A DNA stretch of 64,000 nt from Tritrichomonas foetus. Its lineage: Eukaryota > Parabasalia > Tritrichomonadida > Tritrichomonadidae. Within the stretch, counting starts at the first letter, position 1. Each line of letters begins with the position of its first letter. Shown here one piece after another: positions 27,769-37,856 of the stretch. The notes beneath the pieces are model-generated. The model ran no database searches and was not told the origin of the DNA. It saw nothing but the letters and a program-made list of their open reading frames with translations. The stretch lies in NCBI GenBank assembly GCA_001839685.1, contig MLAK01000100.1, forward strand, positions 4,277-68,276. Direction: 5' to 3'. The translations under genes were made by a program, and so were the position numbers.

Positions 27769-29709
27769 ATGATGACTCATACAAGTCATAGTCAGTATGC
27801 TCTGTTGCTTGCAGAGCACATCGAATTCGAGAACGATATCGACTCGCCAATTTTCCTGAAGGTTACTCGAAACAAAACAAAAGCGAAAATTAAAAAAACG
27901 CTATTTAAGGCCCAGACCGCTTTTCAAATGACTGACGCCAACAGAACAGTTCACTTTAACAACGAATTCTGTATGAAGATGAAAATTGTCCCCAAACGTA
28001 ACAGCAAAACATTTGCCAAACAAATCGTCAATGTCAAACTCGGCTTAATGAATGCAAAAAGGAAGAAGCGTGAAAACATCGGCTTATGGAGGTTTGACGC
28101 AGCCAACCTCGAAAATCCGAACGGAGTTGAAGTTCGCACATCCCAGACCACATTGAGAGGAACACTTGGGAAGGCGACTCTTTATTTCCGATGCGTTTTA
28201 GTTCATTGCGACGAATATCCAGACGGGCCTCCTGAGAATTTCTTCTCATTCGTAACCAATCGTGTCGCTTCCCCTCAAGTAATCGATATTATTGACAATT
28301 TAACAACAGCTACACTCACGGAATCTTCGTTCGACGGTGATGATGGTATCTCCTTAAACGTCGTCAAAATAGTACCAAACAAATCATCCGACATTTTCCA
28401 CACTACGTCAAAACTTGCATCATTTTTAAAACCAATTGAAAAGAAAGAAGAAGCCCCACCACCACCACCACCACCACCACCTCAGCGAAACCCGAGGAGG
28501 ACATCCAATACGGACGGGCCAGACAGTCAAAAGAAAGAACCCATTTCAAAAGTAGCAGGTAAAGCAACACTTGATATGTTCTTAAACAAAGCGAAAACAA
28601 CCAAAAAACCAGAAAAAGTCGACATTAATGATGATGATGATCCAAATTTGAAAGGAGCCGAATTATTACTTGCACAACCACACGTTGTTGATGCAACAGC
28701 TTCTCAATATTATGGCGAGTTTAACAAGCTTTTTGCGAAACATCAAAAAGCAGTTATGGACTTGGCAGTGAACCAATGCTTGATGTCACTTGTTCAAGCT
28801 GTTGTAAGCTGTTTAATAGCACCACTCAATGCTGTACAAGATTTTAGTGACCTGCTAATGTCACCCCTCAACGCATATGGAATTTTACAACTTCCTTCTC
28901 TCACTCCTGAGGTGTTGTATAATTTGCTTAATCCACTCTTTGAAGGTATCAGCTTCACAATTTCACAGCCACATAAAATCGATGAACTTTTCGGAATCCT
29001 TGCAACAACACTTAACTTTGGATTGAAGCTTTCCAGCACTTCGTCCCTTTACACAAGCGCGCATATTAAGTGTTTAACCAAAACAGCACCATTCATCACA
29101 CAATTGATTCAACAACTTACACAAACACTTGTTGCAACAATAGCCCCATCAATTTCACAAGATGGTTTTGACTTCGCAGATGATGAATCTATGGCAATGA
29201 TTGAACAACAAACCCGTCTGTTTTTGCAATATGCTCACGCTTTCCAAATTCCAGAACAGATCGTTCAAGTAGTTGTGATTGAAACATGCAATTATTTGGA
29301 TACATTACTATATAATGTTATTGTTGATACAGCTGATCAATTTACTGATGAAAAAATTACAGCTTTACTTCAGAAAATTCGTCAGATTCAGAAAATGTTT
29401 GAATGCTTACCAAATAACTTCCAAACTGCTTTCACAAATTTACTTCAGTTTATTTCGATGACAAAAGCACTTTGGACAGGACTCAACGATGACGTTGATA
29501 AGCGCGTGAAAAAGAATCCGTTACTCAGATCCATCATCGAAAGATGTGAACCACCCATTCCTCTGCCTGAAGGAACAACACTCGACGACATTGGCGAAAA
29601 AGTCGAGACAGCGGCCTTAAAAATCCCACTCGCAACAAACAGCTTCGTGTTTAGCTTTGAATGGCTCTACACACAAAATGCGACAAGCACATGGGATAAC
29701 CTTGAATGA
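27769..29709 (+). CDS. NT-C2 domain protein with dilute-like helical C-terminal half
   Basis: 646 residues from ATG 27769 (an upstream extension opens only with GTG). Residues about 5-165 fit an NT-C2 (EEIG1/EHBP1 N-terminal) domain: SPIFLKVTRNKT, LGLMNAKRKKRENIGLWRFD, TTLRGTLGKATLYFRCVLV. A proline run (nine to ten Pro, about residue 228) and a charged linker follow. The C-terminal 350 residues are helical and resemble the dilute/DIL-like segment that accompanies NT-C2 in other protists (MSPLNAYGILQLPSLTPEVL, IEQQTRLFLQYAHAFQIPEQ). Such proteins link membranes to the cytoskeleton; that role is inferred. Codon use is less AT-rich than most neighbours, suggesting good expression. Confidence 0.7.
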   Translation: MMTHTSHSQYALLLAEHIEFENDIDSPIFLKVTRNKTKAKIKKTLFKAQTAFQMTDANRTVHFNNEFCMKMKIVPKRNSKTFAKQIVNVKLGLMNAKRKKRENIGLWRFDAANLENPNGVEVRTSQTTLRGTLGKATLYFRCVLVHCDEYPDGPPENFFSFVTNRVASPQVIDIIDNLTTATLTESSFDGDDGISLNVVKIVPNKSSDIFHTTSKLASFLKPIEKKEEAPPPPPPPPPQRNPRRTSNTDGPDSQKKEPISKVAGKATLDMFLNKAKTTKKPEKVDINDDDDPNLKGAELLLAQPHVVDATASQYYGEFNKLFAKHQKAVMDLAVNQCLMSLVQAVVSCLIAPLNAVQDFSDLLMSPLNAYGILQLPSLTPEVLYNLLNPLFEGISFTISQPHKIDELFGILATTLNFGLKLSSTSSLYTSAHIKCLTKTAPFITQLIQQLTQTLVATIAPSISQDGFDFADDESMAMIEQQTRLFLQYAHAFQIPEQIVQVVVIETCNYLDTLLYNVIVDTADQFTDEKITALLQKIRQIQKMFECLPNNFQTAFTNLLQFISMTKALWTGLNDDVDKRVKKNPLLRSIIERCEPPIPLPEGTTLDDIGEKVETAALKIPLATNSFVFSFEWLYTQNATSTWDNLE

Positions 29710-29767
29710 TTTTATATTTTTAAAGCTTTATTTTTCCTTTTTCAGTTCTTTGTATTTCATATTACTT

Positions 29768-29910
29768 TTGTTCCTCTGATTGATGTTTGTTTCTCTGATT
29801 GACGTTTGTTTCTCTGATTGATGTTTGTTCCTCTGATTGATGTTTGTTCCTTTGATTGATGTTTGTTCCTCTGATTGATGTTTGTTCCACTGACTGATGT
29901 TTGTATCTGT
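29768..29910. repeat. Minisatellite, 19-bp unit, seven copies
   Basis: Unit ttgttcctctgattgatgt repeated in register from 29768 to 29900 with one to three changes per copy, then a partial eighth copy. It starts about 60 bp after the stop codon of the NT-C2 gene, probably in its 3' flank. The core TTGATGTTTGTT is shared with the unrelated minisatellite at 49101. Confidence 0.9.
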
Positions 29911-30239
29911 ACGTGAAAATTTTTATATATATTTATGATTTTCTTTATGTCAAGCTATAGAATATTTCGATGAATATGTATTATTTATGAGAATATATAT
30001 GTTTTTGATCCAATATATAAATTGCTTTCTTATTTGCGATGTAATAGTCATTTCAATCATATCACATGATTTTTTCAATGTTTGATGTATAGAAACTTTT
30101 CAGAAATCCTTTCATTTACCTTCAGATATTTCTGAGATTTTTAATAAACTATTTAATCTAAAATAAAGTAGTCAAAAAATGAGAATAAGTTACGATCATC
30201 AACTAAAGTATTCGAATAAATTTGTAATTTATCCCAAAA

Positions 30240-31151
30240 ATGTCATCTCTTGACCAGGATCTTATTCCAATCGAAGAAAGTCGTCGTTATGTTTCAGAGA
30301 CGCCAACTCCATATGAAGATCGTTCATGCGGCAAATGTCGTATCGCTTATTTCCCTATTGGCAAATTTACAATTTGTGGGCATTGGATTTGTGCTCCACT
30401 AAAGCCATTTCTTGTTTCGATCTCATTTCTTTTATTAAGCGCGTTATGCTTTTACAATATTTGGACATTCTCGCCAAGTCTCGCCTCAAAAATCGGATTT
30501 TCAATATTTTATGGATTTTGCACATTTTGCTTGATAATGGCATACTTTGAAGTTATTGTTATTGGTCCTGGATACCTTCCGTTCAATTATAAAACGAATA
30601 AAATCGAGCCATTCTTATGGGAAAATGCAATGGAATCAATTGTTGTTTATCGTGAGCAGATGGAATATGCACGTGAAAGCGAAAGACCACCACGCACTTC
30701 CTTTGCAATTTCAGCGCGCCGCTTTGTTTTGAGGGCTGATCATTATTGCTTTTGGACGGAGTCATGGATTGGCCTTAAAAATGCCCGCTATTTCTTAGTA
30801 ATGCTTTTCTGGGTTATTATGACCTGTATTTCATGGTTTTGCGTTCATACTTATTGGTTTATGGATATTGCTCAGTCTGAAGATTTCAAATGGCAATATG
30901 TTCTCGGAATTATTGGCCATGTTGCAATTGGTTGCATTTTCTTCCTTTCCTGCTATCATTGTTTCTTGTCGACCCGCGACCTCTGCAATAACTGGACTTC
31001 ACTTGAAAGATGGAAAAATCGAACTTTGCCAGTTTATGACCAAGGATGCATGTCGAACTTTGAAGAGGTCTGTGGAGCGAGAAAATTCTGTCCTCTTTGG
31101 ATTTTCCCATGTTTCATTTCTCAGCCTCTACAGGATGGTTTCTACGCTTGA
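30240..31151 (+). CDS. DHHC-family palmitoyltransferase-like membrane protein with degenerate zinc site (DHYC)
   Basis: A 303-residue protein with the four-helix plan of DHHC protein S-acyltransferases: two membrane helices (about 55-105), a cytosolic cysteine-rich region, and two more helices (about 182-205 and 217-242). The core motif is ADHYCFWTESWIG (D167-C170), DHYC in place of DHHC. The catalytic Cys is kept and DHYC is tolerated in some active enzymes, but the usual zinc ligands are missing: RPPRTSFAISARRFVLRADH replaces the normal R.S.HC..C..CV..MDH. A TTxE-like TSLE follows the last helix. It may be inactive or zinc-independent. The ATG at 30240 is clean. Confidence 0.8.
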   Translation: MSSLDQDLIPIEESRRYVSETPTPYEDRSCGKCRIAYFPIGKFTICGHWICAPLKPFLVSISFLLLSALCFYNIWTFSPSLASKIGFSIFYGFCTFCLIMAYFEVIVIGPGYLPFNYKTNKIEPFLWENAMESIVVYREQMEYARESERPPRTSFAISARRFVLRADHYCFWTESWIGLKNARYFLVMLFWVIMTCISWFCVHTYWFMDIAQSEDFKWQYVLGIIGHVAIGCIFFLSCYHCFLSTRDLCNNWTSLERWKNRTLPVYDQGCMSNFEEVCGARKFCPLWIFPCFISQPLQDGFYA

Positions 31152-31899
31152 TTTAAATGTGTTGTTTATGATGCGCAATTTTAATTATATATGGAAAGCC
31201 ATTTTTTTTTAATGGATTTTTAGTCAGCATGTTGAAAAAAATAGAAGAGAAAAAAGATAAAAAGATATTTATTATTAAAAATATGTCATTCTTTCTCATC
31301 GCTTTTTGTTATTGATTTTAGTGCTTTCTTGAATATTGTCATCTTTTAAATGTATAACCATCATTTTTTGTTTTTGTTTGTTTTCCTTTTTGTCATTGAT
31401 TGTTTGTCTTATTAATTAGATGAATCTTCTGATATCGCATCCTTGATAGACTACACGAAATTTTAACCTAATAAAAATATTTAAAGAGATTTTAATTGAT
31501 GAAGAATGTCTACCTAAGATATTGGAATAATTTTTATTTATGAAATGAAGAATAATAATGAAAATATGAATTTCAAAAGTCCAGATTATTTTTTATATGA
31601 ATTTTGCATTAATTAATCAAAAGTATGATCTATGTGATATTTTTTCTAGATTTCGAGAATTATGCATTCTTCTTCTCATCAAACTCTTTGCGACAAAATT
31701 GTTATACTTATTATTCTTATTATTTTATTCCAATATGCCAATCAATAAAATATCATAATGACGACTACATTTGAAAGATCGTTATTCTGGTATATGTATA
31801 TATATCAATTAATAATTATTCTTATTTTCTTTTTTACTATTTTCTATTTTCAACGATTTAATATTTATTCACATTTCAATTGTTTCTAATTTTTTAGTT
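31152..31899. other. Convergent intergenic region, no gene
   Basis: AT-rich 3' flanks of two convergent genes. No ORF, RNA gene or tandem repeat is supported. Confidence 0.5.
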
Positions 31900-33942
31900 T
31901 CATACTCTGTATTCACCACGTGTCCATAAGTACAAATTGTATGGGTTCGAGCAAAGACAGTTTGCTTCATATACAGTAATTGTATTCAATTTCACCAGAA
32001 GTGAATTCCTTTTCTCTTCATCATCCACGTTGATGAAAATGAATTGTTTAATGAATTCTCTTGCTGAAGAGATTCGACCTTGTGGTAAAAAGAAAAGTGG
32101 CTTTTGATCCCTGTTCACTATATTGGAAACATGTGATGTTTTGAAGGGTGCGATTAAAAGAGGCTGAAGGTCAAATGATATTGTTAAGTTTGTCATAGCA
32201 TAGTGTGCAGTTTGAACACTTCCATAGACAATAATAGCTCCTGTTACTACACCAGTTAGTTGATGAATTATGGTGTAAGCTGCTACTAAGTCATTTTTGT
32301 AATCCATACTGAAGTGCTTGAAAAGGTCTTGATTTGTATAGTAATCAGGAACTTTGCTGACAAATAAAACACGATTTACCCAATCAGAAGGAAGCTCTTT
32401 CTTCATCAGGCTAATTGCACGAGTTAAGCAGTTTCCATTTAATACATTAACATGATATCCTTTGGTTGAGAATGTCATATAAGCTTGTGCAAGTGATTGT
32501 TCATTATTGAAATAAGCAAATCCTGTTACTTTATTATCAGGAGTTTTCACTATTGATGTAGATGATATTTGAATAGAATTATCTGTGTGTAATTCATTAT
32601 AGAATGATTTATCAGTTGTGTTTTCTGGAAGACCATAAATAGCAATACAGTTATTTGGTGATTTTTCAGCACATTCGAAAGCAGAAATAAGATCAGCTGG
32701 CTCATATTGCGGATACAACAACATATTTTCAACATGATGCTCATTAAATACTTTTTCAGCATCAGCATAATTCTTATACAGAACAAAACCAATAATTTGT
32801 CCTTTCCATGATGATATTATAGTTGTTGCAAGTACGGTTCCATATTGGCTGTAATTCTTTCTCAAATCAGTTATTGTTGTTGATGATGGAATATGATTCA
32901 ATTGTATCAAACCTGCTTTTTCATGTTGAATATGCTTATCGACAAATGGCAATACACGAATTGGAAGAGAATGACCAGTAACTGGTTTACAATCTAGTGT
33001 TTCAATTGCTCTTTCTTTCTCTTCTGGTGTTGAATATTCAACAGAAGCGAACGAAGCACCTTTTGTAGTGGTGTGAATGAGAATATGATTAATATTACCA
33101 GCTTGTTTCATATGCTCTTTAATTTCTGTTTCGTTAAACATTCGAACTGAACCTAAATAAACGCTGTTGGCTTCAATCTGCGCATAAATCGAATGAACAA
33201 TTTCTCTTGGTAATTTTGTCGTTATTTGGAATGGAGATCCTGATTTTGTTGCTTCAATTGCAGATGAATTTTCACTGAAGAAAATTAGGAACTTTCCTTC
33301 ATTTTGTTGGATTTTGAAAATATTTCCAAACTTCGCGAATTCATTTCGAACAGTTTCTTCATCTGGTGCACCTTCAACCGCAATAACATTTGATGGAAGG
33401 TCAACTGGCAAGTTTTGCCGCATGTTAGAGGGGAGATAGAGTTGGGCGGTTAATCCCGAATATTTGCTATCATTATTGATCAGAGGAATGGCGGCTGATG
33501 CTGCAGAAGAGCTAGAAAATTGAACTGTTGCAGTTCCAACAGAATTCCCTTCGTTATTTCTTCTGATTCGAACAATCACAATATTTTCATTTTGACAGAG
33601 TTGATTCAAATGTTTGTGAAGATCGGAATCGGAGAGAGAAAGTGGAACATTTGAAAGAAGCAAAGTGACTGAATTTTCTGTATTTTGGGGTGAATCATCG
33701 ATTGTGACATGGATTGGCCGATTATTCACAAGTTTGTAGTTGATTGCATCACGAGCACGTTTAGCGATTTGAGGGTTATGGAATTGAACAAAAGCGGTTT
33801 GAAAGAGAGGCGAATCTGTCGGAATGAAATAAAAAGTGCGAATATGGCGAGAAAATTCACCACAAATTGACCGTAATGATTTTTCGTCAAACCATTGTGG
33901 AATATCTTCGATTATCAAGGTATTCAGCTTATTTGATGACAT
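31900..33942 (-). CDS. Multi-RRM RNA-binding protein (PABP-like architecture)
   Basis: 680 residues from ATG 33942 (MSSNKLNTLIIEDIPQWF). It contains about six degenerate RRM domains. Recognisable RNP2/RNP1-like pairs include TLIIEDIP with TAFVQFHNP, LLLSNVP with GTATVQFSS, VYLGSVR with ASFASVEYS, IQLNHIP with GFVLYKNYA, and IAIYGLP with GFAYFN. Consecutive RRMs without a zinc finger or RGG region suggest an mRNA-binding protein. A C-terminal PABC/MLLE domain is not evident, so PABP identity is not claimed. Head-to-head with the importin gene across 250 bp. Confidence 0.85.
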   Translation of the reverse strand: MSSNKLNTLIIEDIPQWFDEKSLRSICGEFSRHIRTFYFIPTDSPLFQTAFVQFHNPQIAKRARDAINYKLVNNRPIHVTIDDSPQNTENSVTLLLSNVPLSLSDSDLHKHLNQLCQNENIVIVRIRRNNEGNSVGTATVQFSSSSAASAAIPLINNDSKYSGLTAQLYLPSNMRQNLPVDLPSNVIAVEGAPDEETVRNEFAKFGNIFKIQQNEGKFLIFFSENSSAIEATKSGSPFQITTKLPREIVHSIYAQIEANSVYLGSVRMFNETEIKEHMKQAGNINHILIHTTTKGASFASVEYSTPEEKERAIETLDCKPVTGHSLPIRVLPFVDKHIQHEKAGLIQLNHIPSSTTITDLRKNYSQYGTVLATTIISSWKGQIIGFVLYKNYADAEKVFNEHHVENMLLYPQYEPADLISAFECAEKSPNNCIAIYGLPENTTDKSFYNELHTDNSIQISSTSIVKTPDNKVTGFAYFNNEQSLAQAYMTFSTKGYHVNVLNGNCLTRAISLMKKELPSDWVNRVLFVSKVPDYYTNQDLFKHFSMDYKNDLVAAYTIIHQLTGVVTGAIIVYGSVQTAHYAMTNLTISFDLQPLLIAPFKTSHVSNIVNRDQKPLFFLPQGRISSAREFIKQFIFINVDDEEKRNSLLVKLNTITVYEANCLCSNPYNLYLWTRGEYRV

Positions 33943-34192
33943 CTTTATGAAATGGTCGGATGAAATTGAATACAAACTTTTTGAATACTATCCAATCAAA
34001 TACTCAATTTGAATGAATCAATGTTTCTTCAGAATTTTCTGTATATATCAAAAATCATTCTGATGTCATTTTATATCACATGTCTGCATGATCTTCTTAT
34101 TCATGTCAACTTTTTCTGCGTTTATATGGCCTTTTCTTGAGAAATCGACCATATAATCATAGAAAAAGTTGATCAATTTAATAATATAATTT
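33943..34192. promoter_or_regulatory. Short divergent promoter region
   Basis: 250 bp shared by the RRM gene (minus) and the importin gene (plus). On the minus side tttcataaag precedes the ATG, an initiator-like TCA-T-A. On the plus side gttgatcaattt lies about 20 bp upstream of the ATG. Trichomonad promoters commonly carry a TCA-type initiator close to the start codon; the match here is suggestive only. Confidence 0.3.
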
Positions 34193-36922
34193 ATGAATGA
34201 AACAGAATTACAGCTACTTTCAGTTTTAAGCGCATTTTCATCACCCGATAATATTGTACGATCAGAAGCAGAAAAGTTATACAACGAATTAGAAACCAAA
34301 AATCCCGAAAAAATGGTCGATTGCTTATCAGTTATAATTAAAGAAAATAAGAACACATTTGAAGCTCTCGCTGCTTTAATCAAACTCGGAGAATTTATTG
34401 AGGCATCATCAATTCGTTCAGACTGCAATTTATCAGATGAAAAATTAAATAACGTACGCATCGATTTTCTCAATTTTTTAGTTGATTCAACTTATCCAGA
34501 AGTTACTCGGAATTACATTCTAAGCGTCCTAGAAGATTTTATTTATATCACAAATGGCGGGGAAAGTGATTGGCCCGAACTTGTCCCTTTTTTCCTATCG
34601 TTATTAGATACAGATGATAGGCCAATTGCACTTCGTTTTTTGACCTATTATTTAATTGTTAATCCCACAGATGATTTTAATGCTTTAATTCAGCCAAAAA
34701 TTCAACTTGAAGCTCCAAACGAAAATGATAGAGCAACTTCCTTGAAACTTGTATTGATTTCTTTATTTAGTAATCCACAATATAACAGTTATATTCCACA
34801 GATTCCAACAGTTTTAGCATCATTAAATGTTGAAACATTTTCATCAACTTTTTCTTTGTTTTGGAAAATTTTTAAAAAAGATGAAAAATTGTTTTCAAAC
34901 ATCATAACTGATATTATTGGTCTTTTGCTGACTAATGTTGCAGATCCATCACATGAAGAATTGTTTCGACGTGATTCTTTGTTTTTCTTTCATAAATTAT
35001 TCAAATATTCCAAAAAATGTCGAAAAATGGTTTCAAAAACTTTAGAAGTAACAATTAAAATTATTGCTTCAATCCTCCAATATCCAAATTTAATTCCTGA
35101 TTTGTATGAAGAAGCAAAGATAGTATTGTCCGACTTAGTTAATGATTTAGTGAATGATAAAGCATTAATAGAGAATTATACAAATGATTCAAATGATTAT
35201 GTTTCTTCCTTTTTTATTTCATTTTTTATTGATGATGAATTATTTGATAGATTTTTTGAAAAAACTATTAAAAATGTGAAATCTAAAAATCAATTTATTC
35301 ATGAAAATGGAATTTTAACTTTGAGAAACTGTATTGCTAAAAACAATTCAAATCGTGAAATTGGAAGTGAATTATTTAAACTGATACAAACTGAAGAATG
35401 GAAACTATACATTGAAACATTTTGTTATTGGTGTCAAAAAGCTAAATCGATTGATGTTGAACCATTCTATAAAAAAATTGTTGATTTGGTTTCTTCAAAT
35501 GATGCTTATTATTACTTATATTGTGCTTCAATTATTTGTTGCAGATGTAGGCAAAATGCAAGATTTGTACTAAAAAAAGTTATGAAAAGAATTGAAAAAT
35601 CGAATAATTTAACTGATTTCCAACTTTGTATTATTTCTAATACTTACCAATATGTTAATCCAATTATTTCTCAAGAAAGTTTCAAACATATTTTGCCCTT
35701 TTGTAAAGGATCATTAACATTGATGAATTCTACATCATTTCTGGAAATCATGGAATTTATTGGAATTAAATTTGTTCCTTTTTTAGATGAAATTATTCCT
35801 TCGCTTTTTTCATTTTCTAATCATCATGAAAATATTTTAAGTGTTATTGATTGCTTAGAAAAGATTGTTTCTTTATTTAGTACTAATTTGGATCCATTTC
35901 TTGAAAAAATACTTTGTTTTTCTTTGACAAATGGTTCATGTGAATCAGTTGACATTCGTCTTGAATCAATTACATTAATAAATTTACTATTACAACATAA
36001 TTGGGAGAATAAAATTATTTATGACAGTATACTAAAATATGTTTTAGTTCAAATCACGAAAGAAGTTAGTATGAATTGTCTTGATTCACTTTTATCTATA
36101 GTAATTTTAATAATTGAACGAAAAGATGCATCTAATGAAGTGTTACAAAGTTTTCTTTCTTATATTCCATATATCATTTCAAAAGCTGTTGAATTCAATT
36201 CAGAAGAAATTTTTGCTTCAGCTGGTTCAATCTTTATGATTGTTTTAAAGAAAATTCCAAATGACGCAACACCTTTGTTTTTCCAACTACAGAAATTAAT
36301 TCCACATTACTCTGTTTCTCCGCCTGGCTTTTTAAAGAACTTTTCTTTGTTGACGTGGACAGATTTTGTAACATTTGGACCAAATGAGCAAACAGCCCAA
36401 TATTTAAGTGAAATTCTGAATGATTTGAAATTTTATTCAGAAAAAGAAGGCGATGAAGATTTTAGAAAGATTGCAATTATTTGTTTATATTCATATTACA
36501 CAGCTGTTGAAAAAACTGATTTAGAGATTGAAACTATTTTTGATATCTTCCACAGAGTTGCCAAAAACGAACAAGAAAATTCTTTAGAAATCTTTGAAAT
36601 TTCTGTTGCCGCATTTTCTGTAATTCTTCAAAAATATGTAAACGAAAAAATATTTTTATTGAGAACCAAGCAACTTGTTGAACTCCTTCCATTAAAAAGA
36701 GCAAATGATGAATCAGATACGGTTTATAATGTTATTTTTGAATTGGCTTTAATGTGCTCTAAAAATTCAGATTTGTTTGACTTTTTTGAACCATTAAAAC
36801 ACATTTTGAATGAGGCAATTAAAAATCATTACATTTCTGAAGGAGCTATTGATGATATCTCGCAAAAGTTAATAGAATTAGGTGAGGCCGCACCTGCTGA
36901 ATTGAGAATGATTGTACAATGA
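34193..36922 (+). CDS. Importin-beta family karyopherin (IPO5/Kap121-like)
   Basis: 909-residue HEAT-repeat nuclear transport receptor. The N-terminus (LLSVLSAFSSPDNIVRSEAE, KLYNELETKNPEKMVDCLSV) matches the importin-beta N-terminal repeat where Ran-GTP binds, with the typical 'DN..R..AE..Y' phrase. HEAT helices fill the rest, including the acidic-to-hydrophobic repeats WPELVPFFLSLL and ATPLFFQLQKLIPHYSVSPP. It is shorter than the about 1,090-residue Kap121/IPO5, but the start resembles that subgroup most. Predicted to import basic cargo in exchange for Ran-GTP. The start ATG 34193 and stop TGA are clear. Confidence 0.85.
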   Translation: MNETELQLLSVLSAFSSPDNIVRSEAEKLYNELETKNPEKMVDCLSVIIKENKNTFEALAALIKLGEFIEASSIRSDCNLSDEKLNNVRIDFLNFLVDSTYPEVTRNYILSVLEDFIYITNGGESDWPELVPFFLSLLDTDDRPIALRFLTYYLIVNPTDDFNALIQPKIQLEAPNENDRATSLKLVLISLFSNPQYNSYIPQIPTVLASLNVETFSSTFSLFWKIFKKDEKLFSNIITDIIGLLLTNVADPSHEELFRRDSLFFFHKLFKYSKKCRKMVSKTLEVTIKIIASILQYPNLIPDLYEEAKIVLSDLVNDLVNDKALIENYTNDSNDYVSSFFISFFIDDELFDRFFEKTIKNVKSKNQFIHENGILTLRNCIAKNNSNREIGSELFKLIQTEEWKLYIETFCYWCQKAKSIDVEPFYKKIVDLVSSNDAYYYLYCASIICCRCRQNARFVLKKVMKRIEKSNNLTDFQLCIISNTYQYVNPIISQESFKHILPFCKGSLTLMNSTSFLEIMEFIGIKFVPFLDEIIPSLFSFSNHHENILSVIDCLEKIVSLFSTNLDPFLEKILCFSLTNGSCESVDIRLESITLINLLLQHNWENKIIYDSILKYVLVQITKEVSMNCLDSLLSIVILIIERKDASNEVLQSFLSYIPYIISKAVEFNSEEIFASAGSIFMIVLKKIPNDATPLFFQLQKLIPHYSVSPPGFLKNFSLLTWTDFVTFGPNEQTAQYLSEILNDLKFYSEKEGDEDFRKIAIICLYSYYTAVEKTDLEIETIFDIFHRVAKNEQENSLEIFEISVAAFSVILQKYVNEKIFLLRTKQLVELLPLKRANDESDTVYNVIFELALMCSKNSDLFDFFEPLKHILNEAIKNHYISEGAIDDISQKLIELGEAAPAELRMIVQ

Positions 36923-37089
36923 AGAATAAAAATGTTTGTAATTGTTTATAATTGATAGATAAAGTATACTTTTTTATTTTATATTTTTTTATTTTGTCTA
37001 GGTTTAACAGAGAAATGGTTATATTTCCTGATATTTTATTTCAAATGTCATTATTCAATTTAATTTGAATATTTTGAATATGAAAAAAC

Positions 37090-37213
37090 GGTTGGGCTGG
37101 CCATATTCACAAACCTTGTTACCCAGAGTTACCCTTGTAGCTTTGGCTTCACTTTGTGAGACAAATGTGGCCGTATTTGGCAATTCTCCACATGGAGATA
37201 GTTGAATGTGGTC
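37090..37213 (-). other. GC-rich island: gene fragment or structured RNA
   Basis: An abrupt rise in G+C. On the minus strand an open frame reads DHIQLSPCGELPNTATFVSQ, SEAKATRVTLGNKVCEYGQP, N, then AT-rich sequence to a stop, with a TAG just before it. The same DNA can fold: ggcca/tggcc (37099-37103 with 37168-37172), cacaaa/tttgtg (37108-37113 with 37153-37158) and a CTCCA-ca-TGGAG hairpin near 37186. I cannot choose between a retained exon-like fragment and a non-coding RNA. Confidence 0.35.
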
Positions 37214-37409
37214 CTACAATCATATTAATTCTCCTATTTTTTCCCTCTTTTTTTAATTTGCAAATCATAATGTTTCATTTTCGATTCTAAAACCTCCCTT
37301 TCGATTCGCTTGTATATAATTCGAACAACTGAGCATAGTTCAAGCCATAAAAGTATTCCAATGGTCCGGAATTCGATTGTGCTTGAGCAAATCTGCATAT
37401 CGAAAATTT

Positions 37410-37487
37410 AAGGTCAAATAAAGGTCAAATTTGATCAAAATTCACAGATTCCATCGTGAACATTTGAGGTCAAATGAAAAGTCAAAT
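37410..37487 (+). promoter_or_regulatory. Cluster of AGGTCAAA sites downstream of the Myb gene
   Basis: aaggtcaaataaaggtcaaa (37410-37429) is a direct repeat of GGTCA with an 11-bp period. A looser copy, gaggtcaaatgaaaagtcaa, follows about 40 bp later. The 20-bp unit recurs exactly, in inverted orientation, at 39123-39142 on the other side of the Myb gene. Confidence 0.45.
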
Positions 37488-37856
37488 TAACGAAAAGTGT
37501 TCATTGTAAAAACTGCTGAAAGTGAAATTATTTATCATTTTGTTTCATAACTAAGCATTATGCTTTCAATTGTATAGAGTACTATTCCATTTCATTTAAT
37601 TTTATATGCATAAAAAACAATTAGACTTCAATAACAAAATATTCAAATCTGATGATTGAGAAATTGAAACTGAGCTTTTGACACCTATCATTCAATTGAT
37701 CGGTTAATTGTCTGGTATCTGTCGATTGAATGTTATCATTTAACGTCTAATTAAATTTTGGGATGAAAAATCCAAACCGATCAGATGTTCAAATTTCCGA
37801 TAAATTGAAAAACTGAAAAAATTGAAAAAAATTCTTATATATACGTTTAGGTATTA

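Larger units (their letters stand above)
36923..37856. other. Intergenic region between importin and Myb genes
   Basis: Contains a GC-rich island at 37090-37213 and a cluster of GGTCA repeats at 37410-37487, both listed separately. The remainder is AT-rich with nothing recognised. Confidence 0.5.

Noticed and set aside
29768..29910. CRISPR-like array
   Set aside because: Units are contiguous tandem copies without unique spacers; the same holds for 49101-49214. The organism is eukaryotic.
37090..37213. 5S rRNA (because of ACGGCCA)
   Set aside because: Only a seven-base match; the internal control region and length of 5S are absent.
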